Position numbers and translations under genes: made by a program. Of a DNA stretch of 64,000 nt, positions 36,901 to 44,347 are shown one piece after another (position 1 is the stretch's first letter; every line of letters starts with the position of its first letter). Location of the stretch: assembly GCF_002149015.1 (NCBI RefSeq), contig NZ_NGFO01000007.1:142407-206406 (forward strand), in the 5' to 3' direction. This DNA comes from Gordonia lacunae. Its GTDB lineage: Bacteria > Actinomycetota > Actinomycetes > Mycobacteriales > Mycobacteriaceae. The notes beneath the pieces are model-generated. The model ran no database searches. It saw nothing but the letters and a program-made list of their open reading frames with translations, and was not told the origin of the DNA.

Positions 36901-37240
36901 CTGATTCACCGGACCCGGTCCATTCGCCGACCGAGATCCCTCGCAAGCCTTGCCCGGCCTTGATGAAGTCGCCGGCGAACCCGGTGAACTTATCCGCGAG
37001 AGCGGTGATTCCCGCAGGGTCGCCGAGTATCAGTTCCTTCGGATCCTTGGTCTGCTCGAGGTTCTTTTCGCCGGGCATAGCGCCCAGCGAGTTCGCGATG
37101 TCGTCGCCCAAGTCCTCGACGCCGGTAGCGATGCTGTCGAGCCCGATCGCGCGCAGGCCGCCACCGATGACATCGGTGGCGTCGTTGACCAGTCCCCCAA
37201 CGAACTCCTTGCCGTCTTCGAGGGCATCGAAGAGACCCAT
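30938..37240 (-). CDS. Rhs-repeat polymorphic toxin with T7SS-type N-terminus
   Basis: 2100 residues. About 1-360: helical type VII secretion signal region with GEWTGSGESGFQ as the WXG-like turn. About 365-880: long Pro/Asp/Thr linker. About 885-975: DUF6531 (NVATGEYFLPLTDVDLPG). About 980-1950: many YD/RHS repeats (e.g. RYDAFGRPVEVVDAEGARTT). About 1930-1990: RHS core ending YMSPDPLGLAPAPNPHAYPG. Last ~105 residues: variable toxin tip (NLTEKLAMEEAM, MSDPRWPDSDGW, HYVYNPTTGIADDFKFK). Delivered by a type VII-like route, presumably against competitors. The tip matches a small polymorphic toxin pattern I cannot name with certainty. Confidence 0.9.
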   Translation of the reverse strand: MGLFDALEDGKEFVGGLVNDATDVIGGGLRAIGLDSIATGVEDLGDDIANSLGAMPGEKNLEQTKDPKELILGDPAGITALADKFTGFAGDFIKAGQGLRGISVGEWTGSGESGFQDATAHQVPLWFEAGDAATKAAAALAGWSGVITFAQQKAAEAVRIWEEGERKRDEWVTKADTYNDELDDYKHDRRDTPPTHPGPNPWPGYKAEAERVLQVGRDHRNASASGVKAELSGAANMAPPMPSAFDQARMTATDVGTAGSMAIAHFGAGGLGAVTEVFKGLNMLSPQNPYNIANPHEYMRNSASMVTGIVHQVAHPDQFVRNFAGSGWSTDPASSLGNVVANTAMAALPGPKGVNLLPKAVRDAATPSPNPHPRPSPHRPDTPPASAPTSRAPHGSTPDTPGASPSAELPGRHGADIAVDHDAPPAPRADGPAPEAPPGEPPTPAGTSNPASTPDAAAPPGVVDPPPSGGALEPPAPRPDAASPDQPVAGGPADGPGPHAPSPETPAPAPKPEPGPAPVSDGPGSPTPAPADNPSAPRNLGDDDPPGPNRGDTTTPAAAPGGDHSPGQSTPGHNADDRDGAPNPTHHEPSAPKPDEPVVDRTPTRHDEPTSGHPPKADEPASPTTPHTRPDSDAPGPRPTPASIHPDAPTTRPDAVDSPTRTPEQADAPATGPVTPVGGHHPISTPHATPDAPQPKPGAAPTPGTPSRADAPSAPPRAPDHTPDRTPPARTTPESTPPRDVDRSRPVPSNAHHVPEPSARNVPDPTPHPPRSGPDDRPIPPTVIPDRPFTPERQSAAPRPVSPDAPSSPRDPAPGNRPDGDNPDGTNSTPDNDTGEPNDAGHPERTDADSTERADTSEGNESPEQCRSNGEPVNVATGEYFLPLTDVDLPGVLPLRLTHRHRSRYRWGRWLGPTTPSTFDARAIVSDDLVTIVDADGTMTNFPKPQDDSVSRSVNDTDWELRATATDGYQLTHVRTLVSWFFIPIPELNGVDVAAGSIAVSAMTDRHHNRIRFVFDEHGRPSAVEHSAGYRIDVQCDGSRILSYRLVAGVGGVPVDQQLCTFTYHRGDLAASTNAVGATTCFGYDAVGRMTWWRDSIGMEYWNRYDDLGRVTIQSGMNGVWSGRFDYQLRTAGPGSITTYTDAVGATTLYGIDADNRVRQEIDALGRITRTDYNDSRQPMVLSGADGLSTRLHYNAFGDVERIVGPDGAATEVNYAGPGRPGRIVEPGPVITRIAYTDDGSPLTVTDNAGAVTSYAYDDHGALTSHTDPDGVMVRYRNNAAGLPTEIIDMLGNTTRIRYDAFGRPVEVVDAEGARTTVGYDTMGNRTSLVAPDGGQSRWEYDGEGNCVAYVDPVGATTRWEYGHYDLPVARIDADGSRTAFTYDTARRLVAVTNPDGLVWSYSYNADGSLQSETDFNGATTTYAYDAGGRLATRTNAAGQAVAFEYDAAGRVVAERCSDPLHPDYDGEVTEYSYDSAWRPESVVGAFGRWHSTYTAAGMPQLTGVNDGSTDWVIESGWTGAGRLASVTTPTAVHTRYGYDPRGVLDFVSSAGRTCDITTSATGREQRRRFEGTAIDSSWDPVGRLVGRSVATVSANPATLNLGSSGPPGGGPERTVARAEYAYRADGILTASTTTLANRGRTDYQVDVLGRITAAVSPAGTERLTYDASGNITGYGIADSRAGTTPADPQDSGQPPLPEVRGASRASKGPRWRYAGTLLIDDGRTSYRYDPASRLTSMSRRRLSRKPDVWQYVWDVHDRLRSVTTPDGTVWTYTYDHLGRRLSKTNTATGAVTRFHWHGEQLIEQTESAPDVLDAESDLGLKAITWTFAPNAYTPLAQTRSTELITATDDADSRNSAPDADVSLNLGSPTVGPSRPIAWTQTEVDREFFAIVTDQIATPTALVDPHTGEVAGHSARTLYGESTWVGLSTPWAFPGQYADSESGLHYNRHRYYHAGTGRYMSPDPLGLAPAPNPHAYPGNPTVWADPLGLSPTAGCGDSEGVESRGTTGRTEPHNLTEKLAMEEAMSNPAAGFELPIRMSDPRWPDSDGWRKYSQNVAKIEIHYVYNPTTGIADDFKFKSAPWPGSPYYKRPDYWPGKGGR
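32114..32153. repeat. half of the palindromic element inside the Rhs reading frame
   Basis: CCCTTCGAGGCTCGG ... CCTCGCACCTCAGGGAGC is one arm of the intergenic elements at 14.9, 17.7 and 17.9 kb. Here it is translated in frame as PLPEVRGASRASKG between two YD repeats of the Rhs protein. Confidence 0.75.
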
Positions 37241-37888
37241 TCAGTTGGTCGCCCCCGTCGGACTCCGCTCGCCTTCGGTGCCCGCGTCGGGCGGAGAATC
37301 CGCGGTGAACCCATCGGTCTTGAATCCGTCGATCGTGTCGGTGATCAACGTCGATGGGTTGAGCTGGTGACGGACAATCGTCTCGAGATCGTCGACCACC
37401 GACCTGTTTTCCTCGGCGAACTTTCGATGCCGCTCCATCTCCTCCGGGGTAAGCGCCCATTTGGGGTCCGTGATGGCGTCTCGGTGGTGATTCCACAACT
37501 CACCCCACGACATCTCCTTGACCTCCTCCGGGGAGAGGCCAGGATCTCCGAAGAGGTCGGTCGCATAGTTCTTGAGTAGGTCACCCGCCCACTTCTCTTC
37601 GCGCTCGTAGTAGCTTGCGCCAAGTTCGAGGCCAATAGAGATTTGGGCTGCGCCGGTGACCAACGCCCGAACGCCCCATTCCCAACGGTCGCAGTACTCC
37701 TCGAGTCCGGTCTTCGGATCGGCATGGCCAATCGTGCGGCCGTCAAGGTCGAGGTCACCATAACCACGACCGATCGCGGCGCTGTAGTCCGATCCGACGC
37801 CAGTGTCGGCAAGCCCCTCGATGACACCGTTGATGCCGTCGCGAGCCATTTCGAGAACCACAGGGTCGACATGCAGGTTCTCAATCAT
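37241..37888 (-). CDS. WXG100/LXG-like helical partner of the Rhs toxin
   Basis: 215 residues, mostly helical, start MIENLHVDPVVLEMARDGINGVIEGLAD, with the alternating Gly/Asp pattern of type VII secretion partners (GDLDLDGRTIGHADPKTGLEEYCDRWEWGVRAL). It overlaps the SseB-like gene by 4 bases and ends one base before the Rhs start. Probably a secretion partner or chaperone for the toxin N-terminus (inference from position and composition). Confidence 0.7.
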   Translation of the reverse strand: MIENLHVDPVVLEMARDGINGVIEGLADTGVGSDYSAAIGRGYGDLDLDGRTIGHADPKTGLEEYCDRWEWGVRALVTGAAQISIGLELGASYYEREEKWAGDLLKNYATDLFGDPGLSPEEVKEMSWGELWNHHRDAITDPKWALTPEEMERHRKFAEENRSVVDDLETIVRHQLNPSTLITDTIDGFKTDGFTADSPPDAGTEGERSPTGATN

Positions 37889-38277
37889 CGGACTACCTCG
37901 CCCTCGTCGTCGTAGTAGCAGTGTGGCGTCAACTCGCGGGACGGCGGGAACGTCATCGTCGACGGCGACGCGGGGTCGACGACGAGGCCAGTGGGTTCGC
38001 GCGCCTGGTCGAGGACTCGGTCGATCAGCGAGTGACCGGGAACGTCGAGGTAACGGACCTCGTTCAGGTCGCGGTCGGTGAGTTCGGCAAACTCGCGCAA
38101 TCGCTCCGAGGTCGTGAACGCCAGCATCCACGGGATACCGGCCTCCACCAGCGTGAACAGGCGTCCGTGGAGGTCGAGAGGTATGACCAGTGTGACATCA
38201 CGGAGGGCATCGTAGAGCCGAGGTGGATCGCCGAAACCGGACAAATACGCCCGCACCTCATCGACATATGTCGTCAT
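37885..38277 (-). CDS. SseB N-terminal domain-like protein
   Basis: 130 residues from the ATG at 38277 (a GTG lies 3 bases upstream). DVTLVIPLDLHGRLFTLVEAGIPWMLAFTTSERLREF is the SseB-like (PF07179-type) core found beside ESX and polymorphic toxin genes. First gene of a four-gene operon: SseB-like, helical partner, Rhs toxin, immunity. Likely an adaptor or regulator of delivery; unproven. Confidence 0.7.
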   Translation of the reverse strand: MTTYVDEVRAYLSGFGDPPRLYDALRDVTLVIPLDLHGRLFTLVEAGIPWMLAFTTSERLREFAELTDRDLNEVRYLDVPGHSLIDRVLDQAREPTGLVVDPASPSTMTFPPSRELTPHCYYDDEGEVVR

Positions 38278-38601
38278 CACCGGACTCCCCCGCAGTCATC
38301 ACCGTGCCGGTTGATGCTAGATCATGAACGAGGTGCTTTCGTGGTGGTGTCCACAGGTCGGTTGACCCTGCATTCGCGGTGACGCCAGACTGAGTACCGT
38401 CCGACTGTCGTCTGTGAAGGACTCGCCAATCTCGTTTCCGCTCGAGGCCACGTGATGTGGGGTGGATCCAGAATTTGCCACCGCGCGCGTGTGTCGCGAG
38501 TTCGTCCACAACTCGGGAGCCATCATCACAATGACCCGGCGTCGTACTAGTCTGTTCGACGAGTCGGCCCCAGCACGGGTCCGTGACCGGGAGGGGGACC
38601 C
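38278..38601. other. intergenic region between divergent operons
   Basis: 324 bases without a convincing gene. It must hold the promoters for the Rhs operon (minus) and the small-protein/lipoprotein pair (plus). GGGGGAGT before the SseB-like start and GGAGGGGGA before 38602 are clear ribosome sites; no textbook promoter was found. Confidence 0.6.
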
Positions 38602-38976
38602 ATGAGCACGCCATTCGCCGACGACTCTCTGCTGCCCCAGGCCGTCCCGGAAATGCCGGTCAGCCCGCACGGTCGAGAAACTGTACTGCGATCAGAGCGT
38701 GCTGACTGGGAGCGTCGCGCCGCTGTGGCTCGGGACACGCAGGAGGCAATGGAGGAGGCACAGGCTCTTCTCAAGGGTGTCATCGACGCCAACTACCTCG
38801 GCAAGTGCGTCGAGGGCGAGCAGCTCTTCGGCATGTTCCAGTCATCTGTCGCGACTCTCGCTGACGAATGTAGAAGTCAGGCAATACGCGCTCGTGTCCT
38901 CGCTGAGCAGTGTCGCATCGCCGGTGCGGCGATCGACGAGACTGACGTCCAAGGCGCCAAAGATCTTGACGCGTAA
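38602..38976 (+). CDS. small helical protein, type VII secretion-associated (probable)
   Basis: 124 residues with a strong GGAGGGGGA ribosome site. Two long helices (SERADWERRAAVARDTQEAMEEAQALLKGVIDANY and MFQSSVATLADECRSQAIRARVLAEQCRIAG) suggest an ESX-type helical hairpin, though the turn lacks a clear WXG. It is divergent from the Rhs operon and 4 bases upstream of a lipoprotein gene. Confidence 0.65.
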   Translation: MSTPFADDSLLPQAVPEMPVSPHGRETVLRSERADWERRAAVARDTQEAMEEAQALLKGVIDANYLGKCVEGEQLFGMFQSSVATLADECRSQAIRARVLAEQCRIAGAAIDETDVQGAKDLDA

Positions 38977-38980
38977 CGGC

Positions 38981-39622
38981 ATGAGCGGGAGGATGTCCTG
39001 CCTGCTAGCGGCGGTAATGATCGGTTCGGCGCTCGTGGGGTGCAGTACAACCGGAACTCCGATTCCTGAGCCAGAAGCAGCAAGCAAGCACACAAGTACA
39101 ACGCCCGCCGTACGTCAAACTGACGATGCAGGAAGGGGCTTGCCGTTCAGGACTGAGTTCCCAAATCGGTGGAACGTGAACAATAACGGTTCTTCGTACG
39201 AGCCGTGCACGCAAGTTTCGGACGACGTGTTGAATCGGTTCGGACTGATCGCCGCGTCTGTGTCTGATGTCGCGGGGTCAGATTTCCAGACTGCGCGCGG
39301 TTGTCGTTGGAAGTACCACGACGACAACAGCTCCTACATCTCGCAGTTCGTTGGAAACATACTTCGCCCAGAAGAGGGACTTACGGGACACAAAGCGCTC
39401 ACTTCTCCCGGGAAGTCCTGGTTGCCAGACAGATCGATAAACGGGCGACGAGTGCTCGCAAGCTCTATCGGCACTGGGGACTGCTCGGTTCACGTCCGGT
39501 CTGGTGATGCAGTTGTAGTCACGTCGGTGACCAGATTCGACTTGGAACCGCCTCCGGTCGCTGAAATATGCGCCACCGCGAGTGACTTTCTTCGTGCGAC
39601 ACTAGATGAGATCCCTTCGTAA
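38981..39622 (+). CDS. DUF3558-like lipoprotein
   Basis: 213 residues. Signal peptide MSCLLAAVMIGSALVGCS with lipobox LVGC. After a Thr/Pro-rich linker, the conserved region has YEPCTQVSDDVLNRFGL and ARGCRWKYHDD, the usual Cys pairs and order of DUF3558 proteins of the Mycobacteriales, anchored outside the membrane. Pairs with the small helical protein upstream. Confidence 0.8.
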   Translation: MSGRMSCLLAAVMIGSALVGCSTTGTPIPEPEAASKHTSTTPAVRQTDDAGRGLPFRTEFPNRWNVNNNGSSYEPCTQVSDDVLNRFGLIAASVSDVAGSDFQTARGCRWKYHDDNSSYISQFVGNILRPEEGLTGHKALTSPGKSWLPDRSINGRRVLASSIGTGDCSVHVRSGDAVVVTSVTRFDLEPPPVAEICATASDFLRATLDEIPS

Positions 39623-39719
39623 ATTCTTGCGTCACAGGCACTAAACATTAAGCAGAGTCACATGCTCGCCAATCTCGCTGGACTCGACCGCTTAACTCGA
39701 GGGCCACGGACCGAATCAG

Positions 39720-41504
39720 CTACTCCTCGACCTCCACCCCATGCCTGGCAGCGAACTCAGCGAGGCCATCGTCGTAACCCTGGCCGATTGCACGAAGGCG
39801 CCACAGGCCGTTACGTCGATAGATCTCCGCGATGATCATCGACCGTTCAGTCGTCGCGGCGTCTAAAACTGCTGTTGCGAATGTGAATTCGGCTGCGTCA
39901 ACCGTTACTGAGATAGCGCCGACATCCCCGAAGGTTGCTTCGCCGTCGATTGCGGCTCCAATCGTGATTCGCTCGATCTCGTCTGGAACCGCGGCGAGGT
40001 CGATGCTGACGCCTTGCTCGCGGTCACCGTCGATCGAAAGTCGTGCGAAACCATCTGGACTGGCCGGTTGGTTGTAGAAGATGAACTCGTCGTCTGACGG
40101 GACTCTCCCGTCACCCGCCAACTCGAATGCGACGACATCGACGTCGGGGTCTTCGGACGGGTCACCCTTCGCAGATGTCCACGCAAGGTTGACCGTGAAT
40201 CTATCCATCCCCTTCGGAATGTCGACGACGGCGCCAGCGGGCAACGACGTTGGCGCGGGCCTCGTTTCCGCGCTGCCGTCATCGACGCGCTTCGGTTCAG
40301 GTACAGCTGGTTCGCTGGCGTCCGCGACACTCAAGACATGATGGGCCTCAAGGACCGGAAGCCCCCGGTCCCGGGCTTTCGCAAAGCGCCCATCGGCTTC
40401 TCCCCCGCTCAGCACAAGAATGTGTGTGACTGCAGTAGTCAAGTTGATGGCAGGCACCGCACCAAGCTGGACAAGGCGTGCCCGCACCGCCGTCGCGTCG
40501 CTGTGGAGTCCTCCCAGCACGAGAACCCGTCGACCGGACCATGGCAGTGAACTCGACGCCCGTCGCGGGGGTGTCCCGCGAGTCCGGGCCGGCGAAGGAA
40601 TGACCTCTATCACCGGAACCGATTTCAGTGTGCCGGGCACGACGCGCTCGGCCAACGAGAGCGCAGTCGCTTCATCAACCAATGGGATTCCCAGTTCTTG
40701 GGCGCGCTGCAACTTGCGGCTGTCCGGTGCCCCGGGATTGGCGACAAGCAACCCCGTCTTGCCGCTCACCGCGTTCATCACATCCAATCCTGCATCTGCC
40801 AGACGGCGAGCCAGCTCGAGGCGAGGCGCATGCGTCGGTCCTGTGATCACGACTTTGGTGCCCTGGATCAGTCCCACAGCCGAGTCATAACGGCCGGGGT
40901 CGGTCCACGGGCATGGCACTCTGGTGACCTTGTCTGGATGCGCGCGAGTCGCAGCACCGCACGCGACGACGGGCAGTGGCAATCCCAATGTGCTTGCAAG
41001 ACCGGTACTCCGTCGAAACACCTCCAGCAAGGTTCGCACGTCATCGCCGGCGTCGTGGGCGGCTCGTTGTGGGACCGACCAGTGCTGAGCAAGTGTCGAG
41101 AGTTTGGCGTTGGGGACGTCCAATTGGAGCCGCCGCGTCAAGGTGATGGTGCACAAACGATGAGTGATCGGGAGAGTAACCCCTGCTCGTCGCGCCTCCT
41201 CGACGAGGAAGCCGTGGTCGAAGGCCGCGTTGTGCGCAACCAGCGTCCGACCTTCGAGCAGTTCACGTAGGTCCTCCACTGCAGAGTCAAAGGTCGGCGA
41301 ACCGTTGAGACGCTCGCGCGTAAGGCGATGGATGTGAACGGGACCCGGATCGCACCCGGGGTCGAAGAACGACGAGTACTCGCCGACAACGTGTCCGTTT
41401 ACGTCCAACGCAATCGCGGCCAAACTGAGTACACGGTGCTGACGCGAACTCAATCCGGACGTCTCGACGTCGACCAGCGTCCAACCTCGCCCTACAGATG
41501 ACAC
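39720..41504 (-). CDS. DEDDh exonuclease - BRCT - BRCT - TerD fusion
   Basis: 594 residues from the GTG at 41504 (VSSVGRGW). Exonuclease about 1-170: TLVDVETSGL (DxE), VAHNAAFDHGFL (D), HDAGDDVRTLL (H..D), so the active site is complete. BRCT-like about 212-290 (GTKVVITGPTHAPRLELARR) and about 330-400 (RRVLVLGGLHSDATAVRARL). TerD domain about 435-594 (WTSAKG, DDEFIFYNQ, ISIDLAAVP-type Ca site, IIAEIYRRNGLWRLRAIGQGY). Upstream codons were rejected as start because they are Arg-rich and unlike protein. Probable DNA-damage or stress nuclease. Confidence 0.88.
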   Translation of the reverse strand: MSSVGRGWTLVDVETSGLSSRQHRVLSLAAIALDVNGHVVGEYSSFFDPGCDPGPVHIHRLTRERLNGSPTFDSAVEDLRELLEGRTLVAHNAAFDHGFLVEEARRAGVTLPITHRLCTITLTRRLQLDVPNAKLSTLAQHWSVPQRAAHDAGDDVRTLLEVFRRSTGLASTLGLPLPVVACGAATRAHPDKVTRVPCPWTDPGRYDSAVGLIQGTKVVITGPTHAPRLELARRLADAGLDVMNAVSGKTGLLVANPGAPDSRKLQRAQELGIPLVDEATALSLAERVVPGTLKSVPVIEVIPSPARTRGTPPRRASSSLPWSGRRVLVLGGLHSDATAVRARLVQLGAVPAINLTTAVTHILVLSGGEADGRFAKARDRGLPVLEAHHVLSVADASEPAVPEPKRVDDGSAETRPAPTSLPAGAVVDIPKGMDRFTVNLAWTSAKGDPSEDPDVDVVAFELAGDGRVPSDDEFIFYNQPASPDGFARLSIDGDREQGVSIDLAAVPDEIERITIGAAIDGEATFGDVGAISVTVDAAEFTFATAVLDAATTERSMIIAEIYRRNGLWRLRAIGQGYDDGLAEFAARHGVEVEE

Positions 41505-41815
41505 AGCAACCCCGCATTCGACAGCTCGACTGGTGCATCCGGCAGGCGGATCCTCGGCCAGCGGACGGGCCCTGGGCGCAAGGCGCATCCGGACAACTCG
41601 GTCACTGTAGCGGTTGGCCAACCGACGGGAGGCAAACCGTGGATTCGAACCACAAGTTCGGCACAGAACTCGATCTGTCTGCGCGCCTGCTGCTTCCGCG
41701 ACCCGGTGACGGGTGTCCATTAAGCACGCAAGGCGTTGTAGTCCGTTCCGACCAACCGCGACGGTGTCGGACCTGTCCGATACATTCGGTTCGTTCCCCC
41801 GCAGATGGAGGTCCG

Positions 41816-41959
41816 ATGTCCAACGAGCTCGTCCAGGTGCAGGTGTGGACTCTGGCAACGGAAGAGGCGGTCATCCCCGCCGTGCTGAGCGGTAAAGAAC
41901 GGTGGATCGACACCGGCGGAGCGGGCGCGCGGGGCCCCGTTGGACCCGGGAAGTGGTAA
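41816..41959 (+). CDS. small ORF, 47 residues, possibly a gene remnant
   Basis: GGAGG stands 6 bases before the ATG. MSNELVQVQVWTLATEEAVI is followed by a Gly/Pro-rich end. No family recognised. It overlaps the glycosylase-like remnant in another frame, so it may be the 5' end of a gene cut by a deletion. Confidence 0.3.
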   Translation: MSNELVQVQVWTLATEEAVIPAVLSGKERWIDTGGAGARGPVGPGKW

Positions 41960-42164
41960 GTCTGCTCCCGAATCTCGAGATCGTCCTGCTTATCGGTGGT
42001 TCAGCTCGCGCGGTTGGCGTCGTGCGTCCATCACGCGCGCCAGCATCTACGTGCCGGCAGGCAAGATTCCGCACTGTTCGATGCGCGGCTTGAACACCGC
42101 GGGCGGGCGCGAGCGGTCCGAAGCCGCGATAGCCGACGTATCGACGAGACTCATGCTGGCCTGA
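41902..42164 (+). pseudogene. C-terminal remnant of a uracil-DNA-glycosylase-like gene
   Basis: In one frame LLPNLEIVLLIGGSAR and, after a shift near 42010, RGWRRASITRASIYVPAGKI then HCSMRGLNTAGGRER to a stop at 42164. This order (beta strand, 'PHxSxRGLNTxGGR' block, helix) resembles the end of UDG-superfamily proteins. The first two-thirds are missing and the frame is broken. Family call is tentative. Confidence 0.45.
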
Positions 42165-42316
42165 GTACCCACCTGGAACGGATGAGGACTGCGGTGACGT
42201 TCCGCCATCGGCGTGCAGTCGTAGCTTCGGGACGCCCACACGGTTCCGACTAGCATGGACCAGTGCGCTGTGCAGCAGAATCTCTCGCTGCCGTCGAACC
42301 GCCCTATTGTCATCGC

Positions 42317-42847
42317 ATGACGACTGACACGCATGGTGCGCAAGGAGTGTTGCGAACACGCTCCGCGTCCACACCGTCCACGGTGTGGCTAGCCACCGGA
42401 CTGATGATCACCGGAGCGAGCATCCAGCTCATCGGCATGTTCCACGCGCTCTCGTTGGTCGACGCAGTTAGGGAAGAAGCGCGTCTGCGGCAGTCAGTTC
42501 GCCTCGGTGACGGATCGACCTATCGGACCTCTGACGCACTAGATGTCGCGAGCGAGACCGGGACCAACGTCGCGACCGGGTTGATCGTCGCGTCCTGCCT
42601 CGCTCTTGCCGGGCTCTGGCTACTACTTGCGTACGCCAACCTGCGCGGTTTCCGCTGGGCACGCGTGGCGGCTACCGTCATCGGCGCGGTAGGCATCGTC
42701 TCCGGGTTTGTGTCCGTCGCAACCTATGACAAGTCGGTAACCGGCACGCTCGACGTGCTGCTGCTGGTGATCGAAGTAGCCGTACTGAGTCTCCTATGGC
42801 TTCCGCGCTCGACCGCCTACTTCCGGCAGGTTTCGGCGTCGGGGTGA
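42317..42847 (+). CDS. four-helix membrane protein, unknown function
   Basis: 176 residues with four membrane segments (about 25-47, 87-110, 115-138, 148-170) and a soluble extracellular-type loop between the first two. Similar small proteins are common in actinobacteria. Start at 42317 (MTTDTHGAQG) was chosen over an upstream GTG because the upstream codons are unlike protein. No operon partner. Confidence 0.75.
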   Translation: MTTDTHGAQGVLRTRSASTPSTVWLATGLMITGASIQLIGMFHALSLVDAVREEARLRQSVRLGDGSTYRTSDALDVASETGTNVATGLIVASCLALAGLWLLLAYANLRGFRWARVAATVIGAVGIVSGFVSVATYDKSVTGTLDVLLLVIEVAVLSLLWLPRSTAYFRQVSASG

Positions 42848-42920
42848 AGTAACAGCCAGTTGGCCCTCCGCTGCCCGCTGCCACGGTCGATGGTCCGGGA
42901 ACGTTTGGCAGAATGCGGGC

Positions 42921-43526
42921 ATGGTCGAACAGAGCATCTGGATGCTGAAGTCCGCCGCGGATCCCAACCACTCCAGCTGGTACGTCGAACGCTTCCGCAC
43001 CCTGGCGCGCGAGGGTAACGACCTGGTCGGCGAGGCTCGGCTCATCGACGCGATGGCTCCGCGCGGGTCTCGCATCCTCGACGCCGGGTGTGGCCCGGGG
43101 CGCGTGGGCGGGTACCTCGCCGAGGTCGGACACCAGGTCGTTGGCGTCGACGTCGACCCGGTCCTCATCCAAGCCGCTGAAGAAGACCATCCAGGCCCGC
43201 GATGGCTGGTGAACGACCTCGCCGAACTCGATCTCCCCGCCCGCGGCATCGACGAACCGTTCGACCTGATCGTCTCGGCCGGCAACGTGATGGCGTTCCT
43301 CGCGCCGAGCACCCGTGTCACCGTCCTCGAGCGGCTGCGCGCACATCTCCGCGACGACGGCCGCGCAGTGATCGGCTTCGGCGCCGGCCGGGACTACGCA
43401 TTCGACGAGTTCCTCGAGAACGCAGCCACCGCCGGCTTCGCTCAGGACCTGCTCCTGGAATCCTGGGACGTCCGGCCGTTCACCGACAAGTCAGAATTCC
43501 TCGTGGCGGTCTTGCGGCCCGCATAG
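42921..43526 (+). CDS. class I SAM-dependent methyltransferase
   Basis: 201 residues. SAM-binding motif I ILDAGCGPGRVGGYLAEVG, motif II VVGVDVDPVLIQAAEE and motif IV FDLIVSAGNVMAFL are complete. Substrate is unknown; the compact C-terminal half has no extra domain. The gene stands alone. Confidence 0.88.
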   Translation: MVEQSIWMLKSAADPNHSSWYVERFRTLAREGNDLVGEARLIDAMAPRGSRILDAGCGPGRVGGYLAEVGHQVVGVDVDPVLIQAAEEDHPGPRWLVNDLAELDLPARGIDEPFDLIVSAGNVMAFLAPSTRVTVLERLRAHLRDDGRAVIGFGAGRDYAFDEFLENAATAGFAQDLLLESWDVRPFTDKSEFLVAVLRPA

Positions 43527-43584
43527 AGGTCACCTGCTTGGCATCTGGAATGCCAACCGTGAAGAGCTATGAGCGACACCCGAA

Positions 43585-44082
43585 TCAGCCGTCGGCGGTC
43601 CCGAACGTCCCCTCAGTGATCTCGACGTCAGGCGACAGCGGCTGTCGCATCCGCCAGCGTTCAGTCAGCTTCGACGCGGCGATCTTCCACTCGCCGTCTT
43701 CGACGACGTACTCGTCGTCGTACTCCCCCAGCATGACCGTCTCGGTCCGGTCGAGCAGGTTCACCTGACGGAAGCGCAACGACCATCGCCCCGTCGCAGT
43801 CGTCTCGCTGGTGAGGGCGATGTCCGGATGCATGCCGTGGTGCATGTCCATGACGGCGAACCGGCCATCGACCTTGTGCAGCGCGACCCGCCGGAAGATG
43901 TCCGTCAGAGCGTCGGCATCGTCGAAGGTTCCCATCGGCCCGTAGTCGATCCGCGCGCCGGCGCGGACGAAGCAGCCGCGAAATGCGTCCGCGTCTTTGG
44001 CATCTGACGCTCGCCAGTAGCGGTACTTGAGTCGCCCGATCGCAGCGACGTGATCATGCTCCGAATCAGTCGTCATCGTCAT
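43585..44082 (-). CDS. SnoaL-like / NTF2-fold protein
   Basis: 165 residues from 44082 (MTMTTDSEHDHV). AIGRLKYRYWRASDAKDADAFRGCF, then GRWSLRFRQVN and GEYDDEYVVEDGEWKIAASKL give the cone-shaped SnoaL_4 fold. Members are often dehydratase, isomerase or binding proteins. Function not predictable; convergent with the methyltransferase gene. Confidence 0.82.
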   Translation of the reverse strand: MTMTTDSEHDHVAAIGRLKYRYWRASDAKDADAFRGCFVRAGARIDYGPMGTFDDADALTDIFRRVALHKVDGRFAVMDMHHGMHPDIALTSETTATGRWSLRFRQVNLLDRTETVMLGEYDDEYVVEDGEWKIAASKLTERWRMRQPLSPDVEITEGTFGTADG

Positions 44083-44268
44083 CCGTTCTTCGTTGCACTG
44101 GCCCGCTCGCTCGGAGCCTGAGCGGATCCGCCGACACCCGAGAGGATGGTCTGCGGAAGGCGGCGCTCGGCCGAGCTTTCGGGACGCTACTACGAGTTGG
44201 GGCACGTTGGCCTTGCGGGAGACGGAACGGTGTAGTCTCGTCCCGCATCTGTAAAGCCGCGTATTTAA

Positions 44269-44288
44269 CATAGATGCCACCATCTATG
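44269..44288. promoter_or_regulatory. perfect inverted repeat upstream of an island gene
   Basis: CATAGATG-CCAC-CATCTATG, 8-base arms, 60 bases before the next start codon and just where base composition becomes more AT-rich. It could be an operator or a mark of the island edge. Confidence 0.5.
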
Positions 44289-44347
44289 GACGTTGGCGCG
44301 ACTCTGTGAAGAGCACACTGCTGCCGTACACCTGTAGGGTGGCCACC

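Noticed and set aside
41625..41695. tRNA-like 3' half on the minus strand (GTGGTTCGAATCCAC with TTCGAAT loop)
   Set aside because: No D-arm can be placed between the only possible acceptor and anticodon stems, the anticodon loop has six bases, and the acceptor has a mismatch. It may be chance or an old attachment-site trace, not a tRNA gene.
39720..41858. Longer exonuclease-TerD protein starting at 41858
   Set aside because: The extra ~118 residues are Arg/Cys-rich with no domain, while the nuclease fold begins right after the GTG at 41504.
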